Shown piece by piece: positions 33,765 to 43,189 of a stretch of DNA of 64,000 bases. The translations under genes and the position numbers were made by a program. This stretch comes from Palauibacter sp965207805 (GTDB lineage Bacteria; Gemmatimonadota; Gemmatimonadetes; Palauibacterales; Palauibacteraceae), in contig OZ242312.1 of NCBI GenBank assembly GCA_965207805.1, positions 1,302,001-1,366,000 of the forward strand. The letters run 5' to 3'. The notes below the pieces were generated by a model that had not been told where the DNA came from, searched no databases, and saw only the letters and a program-made list of their open reading frames with translations. Within the stretch, counting starts at the first letter, position 1. Every line of letters starts with the position of its first letter.

Positions 33765-36700
33765 CTTCCAGCGCAGGGACATCCGGCGATCCGATCGCCA
33801 TCGTCGGCTATGCCTACCGGATGCCCGGCGGCATCCGGACGGACGACGATTTCTGGCAGCTCCTCAGCGAACGCGAGGTCGTTCAGGAACTCGTCACCGA
33901 GCGCTATGGCCGCGGCTACCAGCCCATCGGCCGGTTCTCGGGCCCCGGTCGCTTCGGCAGTCCGTACGAAGGGCTGCTCCGGGACGACCTGGAACAGCGG
34001 ATGGATCCGGGCCTGTTCGGGGTCTCCCACCACGAAATGGCCTACATGGATCCGCAGATCCGGATGCTGCTGGGTTGCGCGTGGGAGAGCTGTGAACACG
34101 CCGGCTGGAGCCTGAACGCCCTCCGCAACAGTCGCACGGGCGTCTTCATCGGAGCCCAGGTCGCCTCCACCGCGAACTGGCGCGCCCTGTTCGGGACCAA
34201 CGAGTTCTCCATCCTGAGCATCGACGCCTCGATGCTGGCGAACCGGATCTCCTACCATCTCAACCTCATGGGGCCGTCGATCGCGACCTCCACCGCCTGC
34301 TCGGCGTCGCTGACCGCGCTTCACACGGCGGTGAACGCGATGCGCCAGGGCGATTGCGAGCAGGCTCTGGTGGGCGCCGCCACTTACCTGGGGTCCGCCC
34401 GCTGCAGCGCCTCCTTCAACGCACTCGGCGTCATCAGTCCCGACGGCGGGTGTCATTCCTTCGACGCCGACGCCAACGGCTACATGCGGTCCGAAGGTGC
34501 GTTCGTGTTCGCAGTCAAGCCGCTGGAAGCGGCCGAGCGGGACGGAGACCACATCTTCGCGGTGATCGAAGCCACGGCGGTCAACACGGCCGGGACCGCC
34601 GATGACGCCGCCGGACTCGCTCAGGGGCGCTACATCACGGCGCCGACGCGCCATTCACAGGTCGAACTGATGCGCGAGGCCTGCGGGCGCGCGGGACTGC
34701 GGCCCGAGGACTTCGACTACGTGGAGGCACACGCCACGGGCACGGTCGTGGGTGACCGCATCGAAGGAAACGCCATTGCCGAGGCGTTCGGCGGGGTCGA
34801 GCGCGAGGTGCCGCTCCGCGTGGCCAGCGTGAAGAGCAACGTGGGGCACCTCGAGGCGGCGGCGTTCAGTTGTGCGCTGCTGAAGGTCATCCTCATGATG
34901 CGGCGGCGGACGTTCGCCCCCATCTCGAAGAACTACCTGATTCCGAATCCGGAGATCGACTTCGACCGCGGTCCGATGGAGGTGCAGACCGCCTGCGAGC
35001 CGTTCCCCGACCGCCCGGTCGTGGTCGGGATCAACTCCTTCGGGTTCGGCGGCGCGAACGGACACTGCGTCGTGCGCGAGTACCGGCCGGAAACATCCAG
35101 GCCGTGGTCGGTGCCGCTGGCGCCCGACGCCGGCTACATCGTCCCTCTCTCGGCGCGGACGCCGAAGGCGCTGGAGGAGAGCGCGCGACGCCTGCGGGAG
35201 TTTCTCGATGGGCGGGAGACCGACCTCTATACGCTGGCCGGAAACCTGGGCCGGCGCCGGGCCCGGTTTCCGGTGCGTACGGCCTTCGCCGTCCGCAGCC
35301 GCTCGGAGTTGGCCGAGGCACTGGACGCCTTCGCGGAAGACCCGTCTCCGGTCTCCACGGTGGAAGCGGGCGAGCGCCGGGTGGCCATGGTGTTCTCGGG
35401 CCAGGGCACGCAATGGGCAGGGTGCGGGCACGATCTCTACGACGCGGACCCCGTCTTCCGGCGGGTCGTCGACGCCATCGAGGAGGAGTGGCGGAAGCAC
35501 TCGGACGTGTCGTTGCGCGACTCCTGTTTCTCGGCGAGCCAGGAGGAGTTGAACGAGGTCCGGCTCGCCCAGCCGGCCATCTTCATGATCCAGTGCGCCT
35601 TGGTGGAGCTGCTGGCGACATGGGGCGTCCATCCCGACTGCGTCGTGGGGCACAGTTCCGGCGAGGTCGCCGCGGCCTACGCGAGCGGGGCGCTCTCCCT
35701 CGCGGACGCGACGCGGCTCGTCTACCACCGCGCCACGCTGCAGCAGCGGGTGGCCGGCTCCGGCCGGATGCTGGCGGTCGGCCTCGACCGGCCGGGCGTG
35801 GAGGACCTGCTGGAAAACCACCGGCCCGTCGAGGTGGAGATCGCCTGCGAGAACTCGCCCGCCAACACCGTCATCTGCGGGAAGGAAGCGACGCTGCGGC
35901 CCGTGATGGCCGAACTCGACCGGCGCGGCCTGCAGAACCGGCTGATCCCCGGGAACATCGCATTCCATTCCACCGCCATGGATCCGCTGCGTGACGACGC
36001 GCTGCAGGCGCTCGCCTTCCTGAACGAATGCGACTTCGACGGCGACGTGCCCATGGTGTCCTCCGTCACCGGGGCGACGGTGCAGCGTCTGGATAACGCC
36101 TACTGGTGGTCCAACATCCGGAACCCCGTCCTCTTCGGCGCGGCGATGGACACCGTGAGGCGCGAATGCCGGCCCGACGTGGTCCTGGAGATCGCCCCGC
36201 ACGGCGCACTGCAGCCGCTCATCCGGCAGTGTCTGGAAGCGGCCGGCCCGGCCGCGGTCTGTCTCCCCACACTGATGAAGGATGAGGATGCGTGCCCGGG
36301 CTTCCAGGAGGCGCTGGGCAATCTCTACCGGGCCGGCGTCACGCTGGATTTCGCCTCGCAGTATCCGCGTCCGGAACCCATCGCCCATCTCCTTCCCGGC
36401 CATCCCAGGGAAGAGACCACGACCAGCGACGACCTGGTGGACGACGAGATTTTTGTCCGGCGCGGCGAGTACTCCCACGGCCCGCTCGTCGGACACCGCG
36501 TCGCCTGCGACCACATCCTGTTCGAGGCGCGGCTCTCGGAGAAGGACTTTCCCTGGCTGACCGACCACCGCGTCCACCGGGCCCCGATCATTCCGGCCGC
36601 CGGATACATCGAGCTTCTGCTGCAGGCGTTCTCCGGGGATCCCATCAACATCGAGGAGATCGAGTTCCTGCAGCACACGCCGGTGAACCCGACGCCGGTG

Positions 36701-39700
36701 CGGCTGCAGACGGCCCTGTTCCCCATGCCCGACGCTCCCGGCCAGTTCACGTTCACCATCTCCACCCGATCCTTCGAGGACGATGAGGCGGGAACGCTGC
36801 ACTGCCGCGGACGGGTGCGGCGCGTGGACGAAAACCATGCCGTCGACGCGTTCCCGACCCTGGACGATGTCCTCGCTTCCGACTTCGATCCCTCGCCCCT
36901 CGCGACGGGAGAGGAGTTCTACGACCAGATTGAAGCGGTCGTCGGGGATGCGTTCGAGTTCGGCCCCGAGTTCCGCAGCGTCCAGCGGATCGAGATGGAC
37001 TCGGATTCGACGGACCTGCTGTTCGAGATCGAGGTCGATGAGGAACTGTGGGCGTCCGGCCGCGAGGAGGGATATCTCCTCTATCCCCCGCTCACGGATG
37101 GTGGGTTGCAGATCTTTCTACGCTACCTGATGCGGCTGCCCGACTTCTTCTCCATGCCGCAGCGGGCGTGCGACATCACCTTCGTGCGCCCACCGACGGG
37201 ACCGCGCATCACCTGTTTTCTCGTCGATACGGGCGACTGGTTCGACGTGGACGAGCGGGGCCAGTACAACAAGCCTCTCGGCGAGCTGTACATCGGGCGG
37301 CTCAGCTTCTACGACACCGATACAGGGCAGCTGCTCGCGCACATCGGAGAGTATCACTCCTTCAACAGCAATCCGCGCTGGAGCGATGTCCCGGACAGCA
37401 AGCACCTCATCCGCTGGCAACCGAAGTTCGTGCCTCCGGCGCCCCGGATCGAAGACGCAATCCGGGACGAAGGCGTCGATCCCGCCGCCCTCATCGCCGC
37501 CCTCGAGCAGGGTGCGGCAGGCAACCCGTACGCCTGTCACGTCATCGAGATCGCCGGCCGCCGGGAGGCGGAGCGGACCATGCTCGACCGATGCCTGGAG
37601 CATCTCTCCGGCCCCGACGCACAGAGCGAGTACTGGCTGCTAGGCGCCGACGAAGAGTCCACGCGCGCGCTCTACGACGCCTTCAATCACCGCGATGCCG
37701 CGATTCGCTTCGCGTCGCTGGACGCCACGGCGGAGGGCGCGTTCGACACGGACATGGCGACGGGTCTGCTGCGACCCGCCGCGGCCGAAATTGTCCTTCT
37801 GCACCGTGACGCGGGCGAAGACGAAGCGGCCGGGGATCGCTGGGCCGAAGCGTGGGCGCTTATCGAACGGCTGGCCGTGCCCGGGGGACTCGCGCTCATC
37901 TCGCATGCCGAGAGCGATGTCATCGAGCCGGGGAACGGCTGGACCACTCTTCATGCCGGCTCCCGCACGACGCTCCTGCAGGCTGCGCAGGAGGGTCCCG
38001 CGCCGACCGCCGCTTCGGTCGGCGCCGCCGGTCCCCGCTGGGTGATCGGCGAACCCGGCAGCCTGGCCACGGAGTGGATTGCGCAACTCGAGTCGGCCGA
38101 AGCGTATCGCGTCCCCTGGAGCGCCATCGAGGGCGGAGATTTCGCATCGCTGGAAGAGTGGCCGTCGGGTGCCGAACTCGAGGCGGTCGATTTCTTCGTC
38201 GGGGTGGACGCGGACGATCCGACGGGCGAACGAGCGGTGTGGCGCCTCGTCGCCTTCCTCCAGGCCTTGGCGCCCTTCCGGCTGGAAAGCGCGACCCGGA
38301 GTTGTCGCCTGAACGTCGTGACGGAGGGCGCCGTTTGCGGTGTGGAGACGCCCCGAGGAAGCGCGCTGTGGGGAGCGGCGCGCAGCCTGGCGCTCGAGCT
38401 TCTCGCCGAGGACACGAAGATCGACTTCCGTCTCGTGGATCTGGGCGCGGCCGGCGACCTCCAGGCACTGGCCCGGCTCGACGCGTGCGACCCGCGCGAG
38501 CGGGAGCTGGCGATCAGGGACGGACGCCTGTGGGTGCCGCGCGTCGTGAGCGTTCGGGATCGCTGGCCGCTCGTGCCTGCGGAAGCGGATCCCCCTTACC
38601 GACTACGTCTCGACAACCCCGGCCAGGTGAGCGGCCTCCAGGTTGCGACCACGGCCTTGCCCCCGCTCGGACCCTCTGACGTCGAGATCGAGATGGCCGC
38701 GGCGGCGCTGAACTTTCGGGATGTCATGGTTACGCTGGGGCTCCTCCCCGCGATGGCCTACGAGCGCTCGGCCCTGGGCCGCGAGGTCGGCATCGAGGGG
38801 AGCGGCGTCGTGCGCCGCGCCGGCCCGGAGGTGAAGCGTCTGAGCGCCGGAGACGAGGTGGCCGTTACGACGGGCGGCTGCATCGCCAACCGAATCGTCG
38901 TGAACGAGCACCTGGCATTCCTCAAGCCGTCCGGACTGAGCATGGAGGAGGCCGCGGCGTCCCTCTCCGTGACCGTGACCGCGTACTACGCGCTCATCCA
39001 CCTGGCCCGTCTGAGGGAGGGGCAGCGGGTCCTCATCCACTCTGCCATGGGCGGTGTCGGGCAGGCGGCGATCGCGCTGGCGCACCACGTCGGGGCGGAG
39101 GTCTACGCGACCGCCGGCAACCGGGGCAAGCGCGAGCAGTTGCTCGAGATGGGTGTGCGCGGGGCGTTCGATTCGCACAGCCACGACTGGTACGACGACC
39201 TGATGCAGGCGACGGGGGGCGAAGGCGTCGATGTCGTGTTGAATTCGCTCGCGGGCCACCACATCGCCCTATGCCTCAAGGCCCTTGGGCCCTCGGGGTG
39301 GCACTGCGAGATCGGGAAGGTCGACATCTTCACGGACAACTCGCTCGGCATGCGGGTCTTCCGCAAGAACCTCCGCTTCGCCGCAATCGACGTCGACCGG
39401 CTGATGCTCGACGATCCGGTGCTGTCGCACATGCTATCGCAGGCCTGTCTGGACCTCATGAACGAAGGTGCAGTGCCGCCACCGCGACTCACCGCCTACG
39501 AGTACGGCGATTACGCCAGGGCCCTCCGCCTGATGACGACGGGCGGGCACCAGGGGAAACTGGTCCTGAAAGCGCCGTCCGACCCGGCGAATCGGGGGTT
39601 CCCGATCGCGGACACGCGCCCCTTCCTCGACCCCGAGGCCACCTACCTGGTCACGGGCGGGCTGGGCGGTTTCGGGCTGCGCCTGGTGCCCTACCTGATC

Positions 39701-40252
39701 GCGGCGGGGGCCCGGCACGTCACCCTGATGGACCGCGATCCGGAGCGTCGACGGAGCGTCGAGTGGCTCCGCCAGACGACTACGCTGTCGAAGATGACCG
39801 GCGATTACGAAATCGAGATCGTTTCGGGCGACGTGCGCGACGCGGAGGATGTGCGCCGCTGCATCGCCGGGGTGCGACGGCCGCTCAAGGGCGTTTTCCA
39901 CCTTGCCGGAACGCTGGAGGACCGCTCGTTCCTCGACACCTCTCCCGACTCCCTGGAGAACGTGTTCGCGCCCAAGGCGTGCGGCGCTTTGAACCTGCAC
40001 GATGCCACGACCGACTGCGCCCTCGACTACTTCGTCCTCTTCTCGTCCATCGCCTCGACGTTCGGGAACGTGGGGCAGGTCAACTACAGCAGCGCGAGCG
40101 CCTTTCTGGACGGGCTGGCGGCCTGGCGTCGCCAGCAGGGGCTGCCGGGGTTCTCGTACAACCTCGGCCCCGTCACGGAGGTCGGGATGGCGGCGCGCAG
40201 CCTCCACGTGATGCGGATGATGCGCGCGGCGGGAATGACGACGGGACGGTGA
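33761..40252 (+). CDS. Highly reducing type I PKS: KS-AT-DH-(MT)-ER-KR
   Basis: 2163 residues. KS 1-430 with C180 (STACSA), H324 (EAHATGT) and H363 (NVGHLEAA). AT ~535-840: GHSSGE (S632); IAFHS near residue 735 points to malonyl-CoA. DH ~890-1200: H936 in TDHRVHRAPIIP (catalytic His and Pro kept, usual Gly replaced by Arg) and D1113 in TDGGLQ. Residues ~1250-1400 resemble a C-methyltransferase with a ruined SAM loop (VIEIAGRREAERT). ER ~1595-1900: GGVGQAA at 1764-1770. KR ~1930-2140: TGGLGGFG, Tyr2109 in NYSSASAF, LED instead of LDD (B-type-like). The frame stops right after the KR; its tail and the ACP continue in the next frame from GTG 40249. The domain order is that of iterative fungal-type reducing PKSs. 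The start overlaps the radical SAM stop. Confidence 0.94.
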   Translation: MTSSAGTSGDPIAIVGYAYRMPGGIRTDDDFWQLLSEREVVQELVTERYGRGYQPIGRFSGPGRFGSPYEGLLRDDLEQRMDPGLFGVSHHEMAYMDPQIRMLLGCAWESCEHAGWSLNALRNSRTGVFIGAQVASTANWRALFGTNEFSILSIDASMLANRISYHLNLMGPSIATSTACSASLTALHTAVNAMRQGDCEQALVGAATYLGSARCSASFNALGVISPDGGCHSFDADANGYMRSEGAFVFAVKPLEAAERDGDHIFAVIEATAVNTAGTADDAAGLAQGRYITAPTRHSQVELMREACGRAGLRPEDFDYVEAHATGTVVGDRIEGNAIAEAFGGVEREVPLRVASVKSNVGHLEAAAFSCALLKVILMMRRRTFAPISKNYLIPNPEIDFDRGPMEVQTACEPFPDRPVVVGINSFGFGGANGHCVVREYRPETSRPWSVPLAPDAGYIVPLSARTPKALEESARRLREFLDGRETDLYTLAGNLGRRRARFPVRTAFAVRSRSELAEALDAFAEDPSPVSTVEAGERRVAMVFSGQGTQWAGCGHDLYDADPVFRRVVDAIEEEWRKHSDVSLRDSCFSASQEELNEVRLAQPAIFMIQCALVELLATWGVHPDCVVGHSSGEVAAAYASGALSLADATRLVYHRATLQQRVAGSGRMLAVGLDRPGVEDLLENHRPVEVEIACENSPANTVICGKEATLRPVMAELDRRGLQNRLIPGNIAFHSTAMDPLRDDALQALAFLNECDFDGDVPMVSSVTGATVQRLDNAYWWSNIRNPVLFGAAMDTVRRECRPDVVLEIAPHGALQPLIRQCLEAAGPAAVCLPTLMKDEDACPGFQEALGNLYRAGVTLDFASQYPRPEPIAHLLPGHPREETTTSDDLVDDEIFVRRGEYSHGPLVGHRVACDHILFEARLSEKDFPWLTDHRVHRAPIIPAAGYIELLLQAFSGDPINIEEIEFLQHTPVNPTPVRLQTALFPMPDAPGQFTFTISTRSFEDDEAGTLHCRGRVRRVDENHAVDAFPTLDDVLASDFDPSPLATGEEFYDQIEAVVGDAFEFGPEFRSVQRIEMDSDSTDLLFEIEVDEELWASGREEGYLLYPPLTDGGLQIFLRYLMRLPDFFSMPQRACDITFVRPPTGPRITCFLVDTGDWFDVDERGQYNKPLGELYIGRLSFYDTDTGQLLAHIGEYHSFNSNPRWSDVPDSKHLIRWQPKFVPPAPRIEDAIRDEGVDPAALIAALEQGAAGNPYACHVIEIAGRREAERTMLDRCLEHLSGPDAQSEYWLLGADEESTRALYDAFNHRDAAIRFASLDATAEGAFDTDMATGLLRPAAAEIVLLHRDAGEDEAAGDRWAEAWALIERLAVPGGLALISHAESDVIEPGNGWTTLHAGSRTTLLQAAQEGPAPTAASVGAAGPRWVIGEPGSLATEWIAQLESAEAYRVPWSAIEGGDFASLEEWPSGAELEAVDFFVGVDADDPTGERAVWRLVAFLQALAPFRLESATRSCRLNVVTEGAVCGVETPRGSALWGAARSLALELLAEDTKIDFRLVDLGAAGDLQALARLDACDPRERELAIRDGRLWVPRVVSVRDRWPLVPAEADPPYRLRLDNPGQVSGLQVATTALPPLGPSDVEIEMAAAALNFRDVMVTLGLLPAMAYERSALGREVGIEGSGVVRRAGPEVKRLSAGDEVAVTTGGCIANRIVVNEHLAFLKPSGLSMEEAAASLSVTVTAYYALIHLARLREGQRVLIHSAMGGVGQAAIALAHHVGAEVYATAGNRGKREQLLEMGVRGAFDSHSHDWYDDLMQATGGEGVDVVLNSLAGHHIALCLKALGPSGWHCEIGKVDIFTDNSLGMRVFRKNLRFAAIDVDRLMLDDPVLSHMLSQACLDLMNEGAVPPPRLTAYEYGDYARALRLMTTGGHQGKLVLKAPSDPANRGFPIADTRPFLDPEATYLVTGGLGGFGLRLVPYLIAAGARHVTLMDRDPERRRSVEWLRQTTTLSKMTGDYEIEIVSGDVRDAEDVRRCIAGVRRPLKGVFHLAGTLEDRSFLDTSPDSLENVFAPKACGALNLHDATTDCALDYFVLFSSIASTFGNVGQVNYSSASAFLDGLAAWRRQQGLPGFSYNLGPVTEVGMAARSLHVMRMMRAAGMTTGR

Positions 40253-40905
40253 GCGCGAATTTCGCGATCGCCAATCTCGACTACGCCCTGCGCGCGATGG
40301 CGCCCGGCACGACGGAGCGCGGCACGACAGGGCACGACCATCTGGTCACCGCGCTGTTCTCCAACCCTGCGTGGACCGTCGATTCTCCGGACTACATGCG
40401 CAACGGGCGCCTGCTGAACAACCAGGCGGCGTTCGAGGTGAACGTGCGCGGCGAACTGACCCTGGAGAGCGTTGTCGCGCAGATCTCCGCCAAGGTGGCC
40501 GAGCTCTGCGGGCACGAAGAGGGCGATGTCGCCGAGCCGCTGTCGAGCTTCGGGCTTACGTCGATTTCAGTCGCCGAACTGGGAGCATTTATCCAGACAC
40601 AGTACAACCATCAGGTCAGCGCCCTGGAGCTCATGACCACCGCGACGGCTCTATCCCTGGCAGAGACGATCGTCGAAGGAGCCGCCTCGGACGACGAAGC
40701 CGTCACGGTGGCCGAGGATGACGGTTCGGCCGCCGCGGCCGAGCAATTCGGACAGCGGACAACGCGCCGAAGCTCGCCGTTTGCGAACAGACTCGAGGAC
40801 CACTTCCCAAAGGATGAACCCGCCCCGCTTCACGGCTTCGACGGATCCGCGCGACGAGTGATTTCGTCGACGGTGCCGAACGCCGGTTCTGTCGCGGGTG
40901 ACTGA
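40249..40905 (+). CDS. KR tail plus acyl carrier protein, separated from the PKS by a frame change
   Basis: 218 residues. The GTG at 40249 overlaps the PKS stop (GTGA). The opening residues (VSANFAIANLDYALRAM) are what normally follows a PKS KR domain, so this is the severed end of the same protein. The ACP at ~70-150 has the phosphopantetheine Ser in FGLTSISVAEL (S105), with Thr in place of the usual Asp of the DSL motif. A ~65-residue acidic, Ser-rich tail follows. Loss of one nucleotide before 40249 would explain the split, or the ACP may really be made separately by coupled translation. A sequencing or assembly error is a third possibility. It overlaps the thioester reductase by 8 nt. Confidence 0.82.
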   Translation: MSANFAIANLDYALRAMAPGTTERGTTGHDHLVTALFSNPAWTVDSPDYMRNGRLLNNQAAFEVNVRGELTLESVVAQISAKVAELCGHEEGDVAEPLSSFGLTSISVAELGAFIQTQYNHQVSALELMTTATALSLAETIVEGAASDDEAVTVAEDDGSAAAAEQFGQRTTRRSSPFANRLEDHFPKDEPAPLHGFDGSARRVISSTVPNAGSVAGD

Positions 40906-42013
40906 TTCCGCCATGGCCACCGCATCCGCGACAAGGCACCCGGTGCCGCCACTGGGAGGGACCCTGCCGCCCGATTGCCAGCGCGATCTCACCACCCTGC
41001 GCCGATCCATTCGCGCCGCGCTAGCCGATGCAACCCCGGCTCCCGCGGTTTCGCCCGCCGACTTTTGCAATGTCCTGGTCACCGGCGCAACCGGATTCGT
41101 CGGTCGTTTCCTCGTGCGAGACCTGCTCGCTCACGAATCCGAAGTGACGGTCCATTGCGTCGTGCGAGCCGAATCGGCGGAACGCGGCTTCGAGCGACTG
41201 CGCGCCAACATGGAACACGCGGAGACCTGGGACGATGCGTTCACGTCGAGAATCCGCGTTTATGCCGGCGATGTGTCGCAGTCCCGCTTCGGGCTCTCGC
41301 ACGGCGACTTCGACCGGCTGTGCCGGGAAATCGACGCTGTCTACCACCTTGCGGCCAACCCGAACCTGATCTCGTCCTACCGGTCTCTCCGCCAGGTAAA
41401 CGCTCTCGGAGTGCGCGAGGTCCTCCGGCTGTGTCTGAGTGTCCGCCTCAAGCACCTGTTTCACGTATCGACGATGGGTGTGTTCCCCGAGTACGTGCAC
41501 TCCTTTGCCGGCGAATACAGCGACTGCTACATCGGTGACCATGCGCAGCCCGACCTGGGTCGAATGAAGAGAGTGATGCCGCTCGGGTTGCTCGGGTATG
41601 CCTGGAGCAAGCTTGTGGCGGAACAGGCCGTCCTGTTCGCGCATCAGGCCGGCTTGCCGGTGGCCGTCTTCCGTTTCGGGCAAACCACCATGGCCTCCAC
41701 CGGTTACGCCCAGTCGGACACCCCTCCACAGCTTGTCTTCGCGGCGGCGGTCCAGGTCGGAATGATTCCGCAGGGGTTCACCATGCGGGCCACCGACGAT
41801 CCGGCGGATACGCTGACGCGCATGTGTACCGACATTTCCATGAATGTTAATCGGCGCTTCACTATCTACAGCTGCTGCAACAACGCGCCGTCGTACCGGG
41901 CCATGCAGCTCGCGGAGTTCGGCCTCAATTATCCGGAGGTTCCCTACACCGTTTTCAAGCGCGCCTGTCAGGCGGAGCACCGGAGATCTGAATCCCGGCA
42001 GGAAATCACGTAA
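40898..42013 (+). CDS. Thioester reductase (NAD-binding_4/SDR_e type), release enzyme
   Basis: 371 residues from a GTG start inside the ACP gene. Extended SDR fold with VTGATGFVG at 61-69 (NADP-binding loop) and the catalytic YAWSK (Y234, K238); YHLAANPNLISSYRSLRQVNALG and FRFGQ motifs are typical of the reductase domains that release ACP-bound acyl chains as aldehydes or alcohols (as in HglB of heterocyst glycolipid synthesis, carboxylic acid reductase and NRPS terminal domains). The preceding ~55 residues may dock with the ACP. The fusion partner (ACP) is encoded just upstream. The C-terminal part is slightly shorter than in classical members. Confidence 0.9.
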   Translation: MTDSAMATASATRHPVPPLGGTLPPDCQRDLTTLRRSIRAALADATPAPAVSPADFCNVLVTGATGFVGRFLVRDLLAHESEVTVHCVVRAESAERGFERLRANMEHAETWDDAFTSRIRVYAGDVSQSRFGLSHGDFDRLCREIDAVYHLAANPNLISSYRSLRQVNALGVREVLRLCLSVRLKHLFHVSTMGVFPEYVHSFAGEYSDCYIGDHAQPDLGRMKRVMPLGLLGYAWSKLVAEQAVLFAHQAGLPVAVFRFGQTTMASTGYAQSDTPPQLVFAAAVQVGMIPQGFTMRATDDPADTLTRMCTDISMNVNRRFTIYSCCNNAPSYRAMQLAEFGLNYPEVPYTVFKRACQAEHRRSESRQEIT

Positions 42014-42475
42014 GTCTAATCAGGGCTGCACGATCTGCGTTTCCTGCCGTTTCTCTGGACCTTGCTGGACCGACCGGCGAGGGCGGGAAAATCGGAGCTG
42101 AATGGCGGGACTCCCGCGCCCGCGCCGCCTCTTCGCCGAAGGTTCCCGCCGGCCCGTGTCGCCCATGTTGCGGAAAGCGTCGGATCGTTCGGGGGCACGG
42201 GTGCCGCCGCGACGGACTCGGAGCCCGCCTACGGGGCTTTCGGAGGCGTTTCAGGCGTCCTGAGCCGGTCGTGGAGTCGCGGGCAAGCGAAGATCTCCGA
42301 CCTCCGAGGGGTAGCGGGGGCAGTGACCCGGCGGCGGCCAGAGAGCGCCGCCGTGCCGGGCTGGCAGGCCGAGGCGCACCCATCGTCCTCGCCGTCCTCC
42401 GGCGAGAAGGGGTACGGGTGAAGCGTAACTCCCGTTTGGTCTTGCCCTTGCGCTTCGTTCGCGAGCCCGGTTAAA
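42014..42475 (+). other. Non-coding region behind the PKS operon
   Basis: About 460 bp with no gene I can support; composition resembles the flanking GC-rich DNA and no coding frame has plausible homology. It ends at a tRNA-3'-end-like motif and a terminator. It may be foreign or decayed DNA at the boundary of an insertion. Confidence 0.4.
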
Positions 42476-42500
42476 GTTCGAGTCCTGCCTCTCCGCCCCC
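42476..42500 (+). other. tRNA-3'-end-like motif, possible attachment-site remnant
   Basis: GTTCGAGTCCTGCCTCTCCG followed by CCC looks like the T-loop (TTCGAGT), half of the T-stem and the acceptor strand of a tRNA(Ser)-type 3' end. The matching 5' halves are absent: the bases before it (GGTTAAA) do not pair with CCTGC, so it is not a functional tRNA. Tyrosine integrases often use this part of a tRNA as attB, and a tyrosine integrase lies 1.7 kb downstream. A rho-independent terminator follows, as it would after a real tRNA gene. The match is suggestive only. Confidence 0.35.
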
Positions 42501-42507
42501 GGGCCGG

Positions 42508-42539
42508 CACCGGAAGCCTTCCGGCTTCGGTGTTTTTTT
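42508..42539 (+). terminator. Rho-independent terminator
   Basis: A hairpin with arms CACC(G)GAAGCC and GGCTTCGGTG (10 bp with one bulged G, loop TTCC) is followed directly by seven T at 42533-42539. This is the strongest terminator-like structure in the window. It could end the PKS/thioester-reductase transcript or a former tRNA gene. Confidence 0.85.
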
Positions 42540-42554
42540 GGGGGGGGGGGGGGG
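42540..42554 (+). repeat. 15-base poly-G tract upstream of a lipoprotein gene
   Basis: An uninterrupted run of 15 G starts right after the terminator and lies 50 bp before the ATG of the lipoprotein. Long homopolymers slip during replication and, when placed in a promoter, can change expression (phase variation). The run may also simply be a sequencing artefact-prone stretch. Confidence 0.7.
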
Positions 42555-42604
42555 TGAAAGTGAAGGTTCTTCTTCAACACCCCCCATCCCAAGGAGAGAA
42601 ACCA

Positions 42605-43189
42605 ATGAAGAAGACGATCCTCTGTGCCCTGGCCGTGCTGGCCGTCTCCTCGTGCGGCGAGTCCCCGACCGAGGCGGTCCCCGCCGACGCGGTGCCGGTC
42701 GAGGGCGAGACCCTCGCCGGGACGGAAGCCGAGATGCAGGCCGCCGCCGACGGCGGAAACGGCGTCTGCGAAGTGGAATACGATGACGATGTCACCATAG
42801 CCAGCGGCAGCTTATTCGGCACCTTGACCGTCACGGTTCCGTGGCACGTGCACGGCACGCATCCCTACCGTGTGAGCTTCAATGCCATATCGTGGGGCCC
42901 CGGCTGGACAAGACAGGAACTCGGCATTATCCCTCCGGATATTGCGGGATGCCACGATCCCTTCGCACGGTTCTACGGCGGAAGGAACTACTTCTGCTAC
43001 GCCAACGCCGGGGTCCCTTCCTTTGGGCCGTGGCGATACGACAGCGAGACCGGCAAGAGCTCGTCTTCGTTCATATACATTCGAATCAGGCCAGGCACCG
43101 AAGGCTACCCCAATGTCACGGAGATCTCCTTCCGGGGTGCGGGCGGCCGCGGCAAGGGCTGCAACTTCAGGGGCAGGGTGAAGGCGTAG
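42605..43189 (+). CDS. Small lipoprotein, unknown function
   Basis: 194 residues with a lipoprotein signal (MKKTILCALAVLAVSSCGES; Cys17 in the lipobox) after AAGGAGAG (ribosome binding site). The mature part is acidic at first (EAVPADAVPVEGETLAGTEAEMQ), then beta-rich with several Cys (CEVEYDDD, CHDPF, FCYAN, GKGCNF) and aromatic residues, so disulfides are likely. Not recognised. It lies between the 15-G tract and a long non-coding region within the putative inserted segment. Surface-exposed by inference. Confidence 0.72.
   Translation: MKKTILCALAVLAVSSCGESPTEAVPADAVPVEGETLAGTEAEMQAAADGGNGVCEVEYDDDVTIASGSLFGTLTVTVPWHVHGTHPYRVSFNAISWGPGWTRQELGIIPPDIAGCHDPFARFYGGRNYFCYANAGVPSFGPWRYDSETGKSSSSFIYIRIRPGTEGYPNVTEISFRGAGGRGKGCNFRGRVKA

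Noticed and set aside
40230..40260. Programmed ribosomal frameshift between PKS and ACP
   Set aside because: No slippery heptamer or downstream pseudoknot was recognised; coupled re-initiation or a mutation explains the split more simply.
42421..42500. A complete tRNA gene ending at 42500
   Set aside because: The T-loop-like motif has no pairing 5' T-stem, no anticodon arm and no CCA, so only a fragment or chance resemblance is supported.
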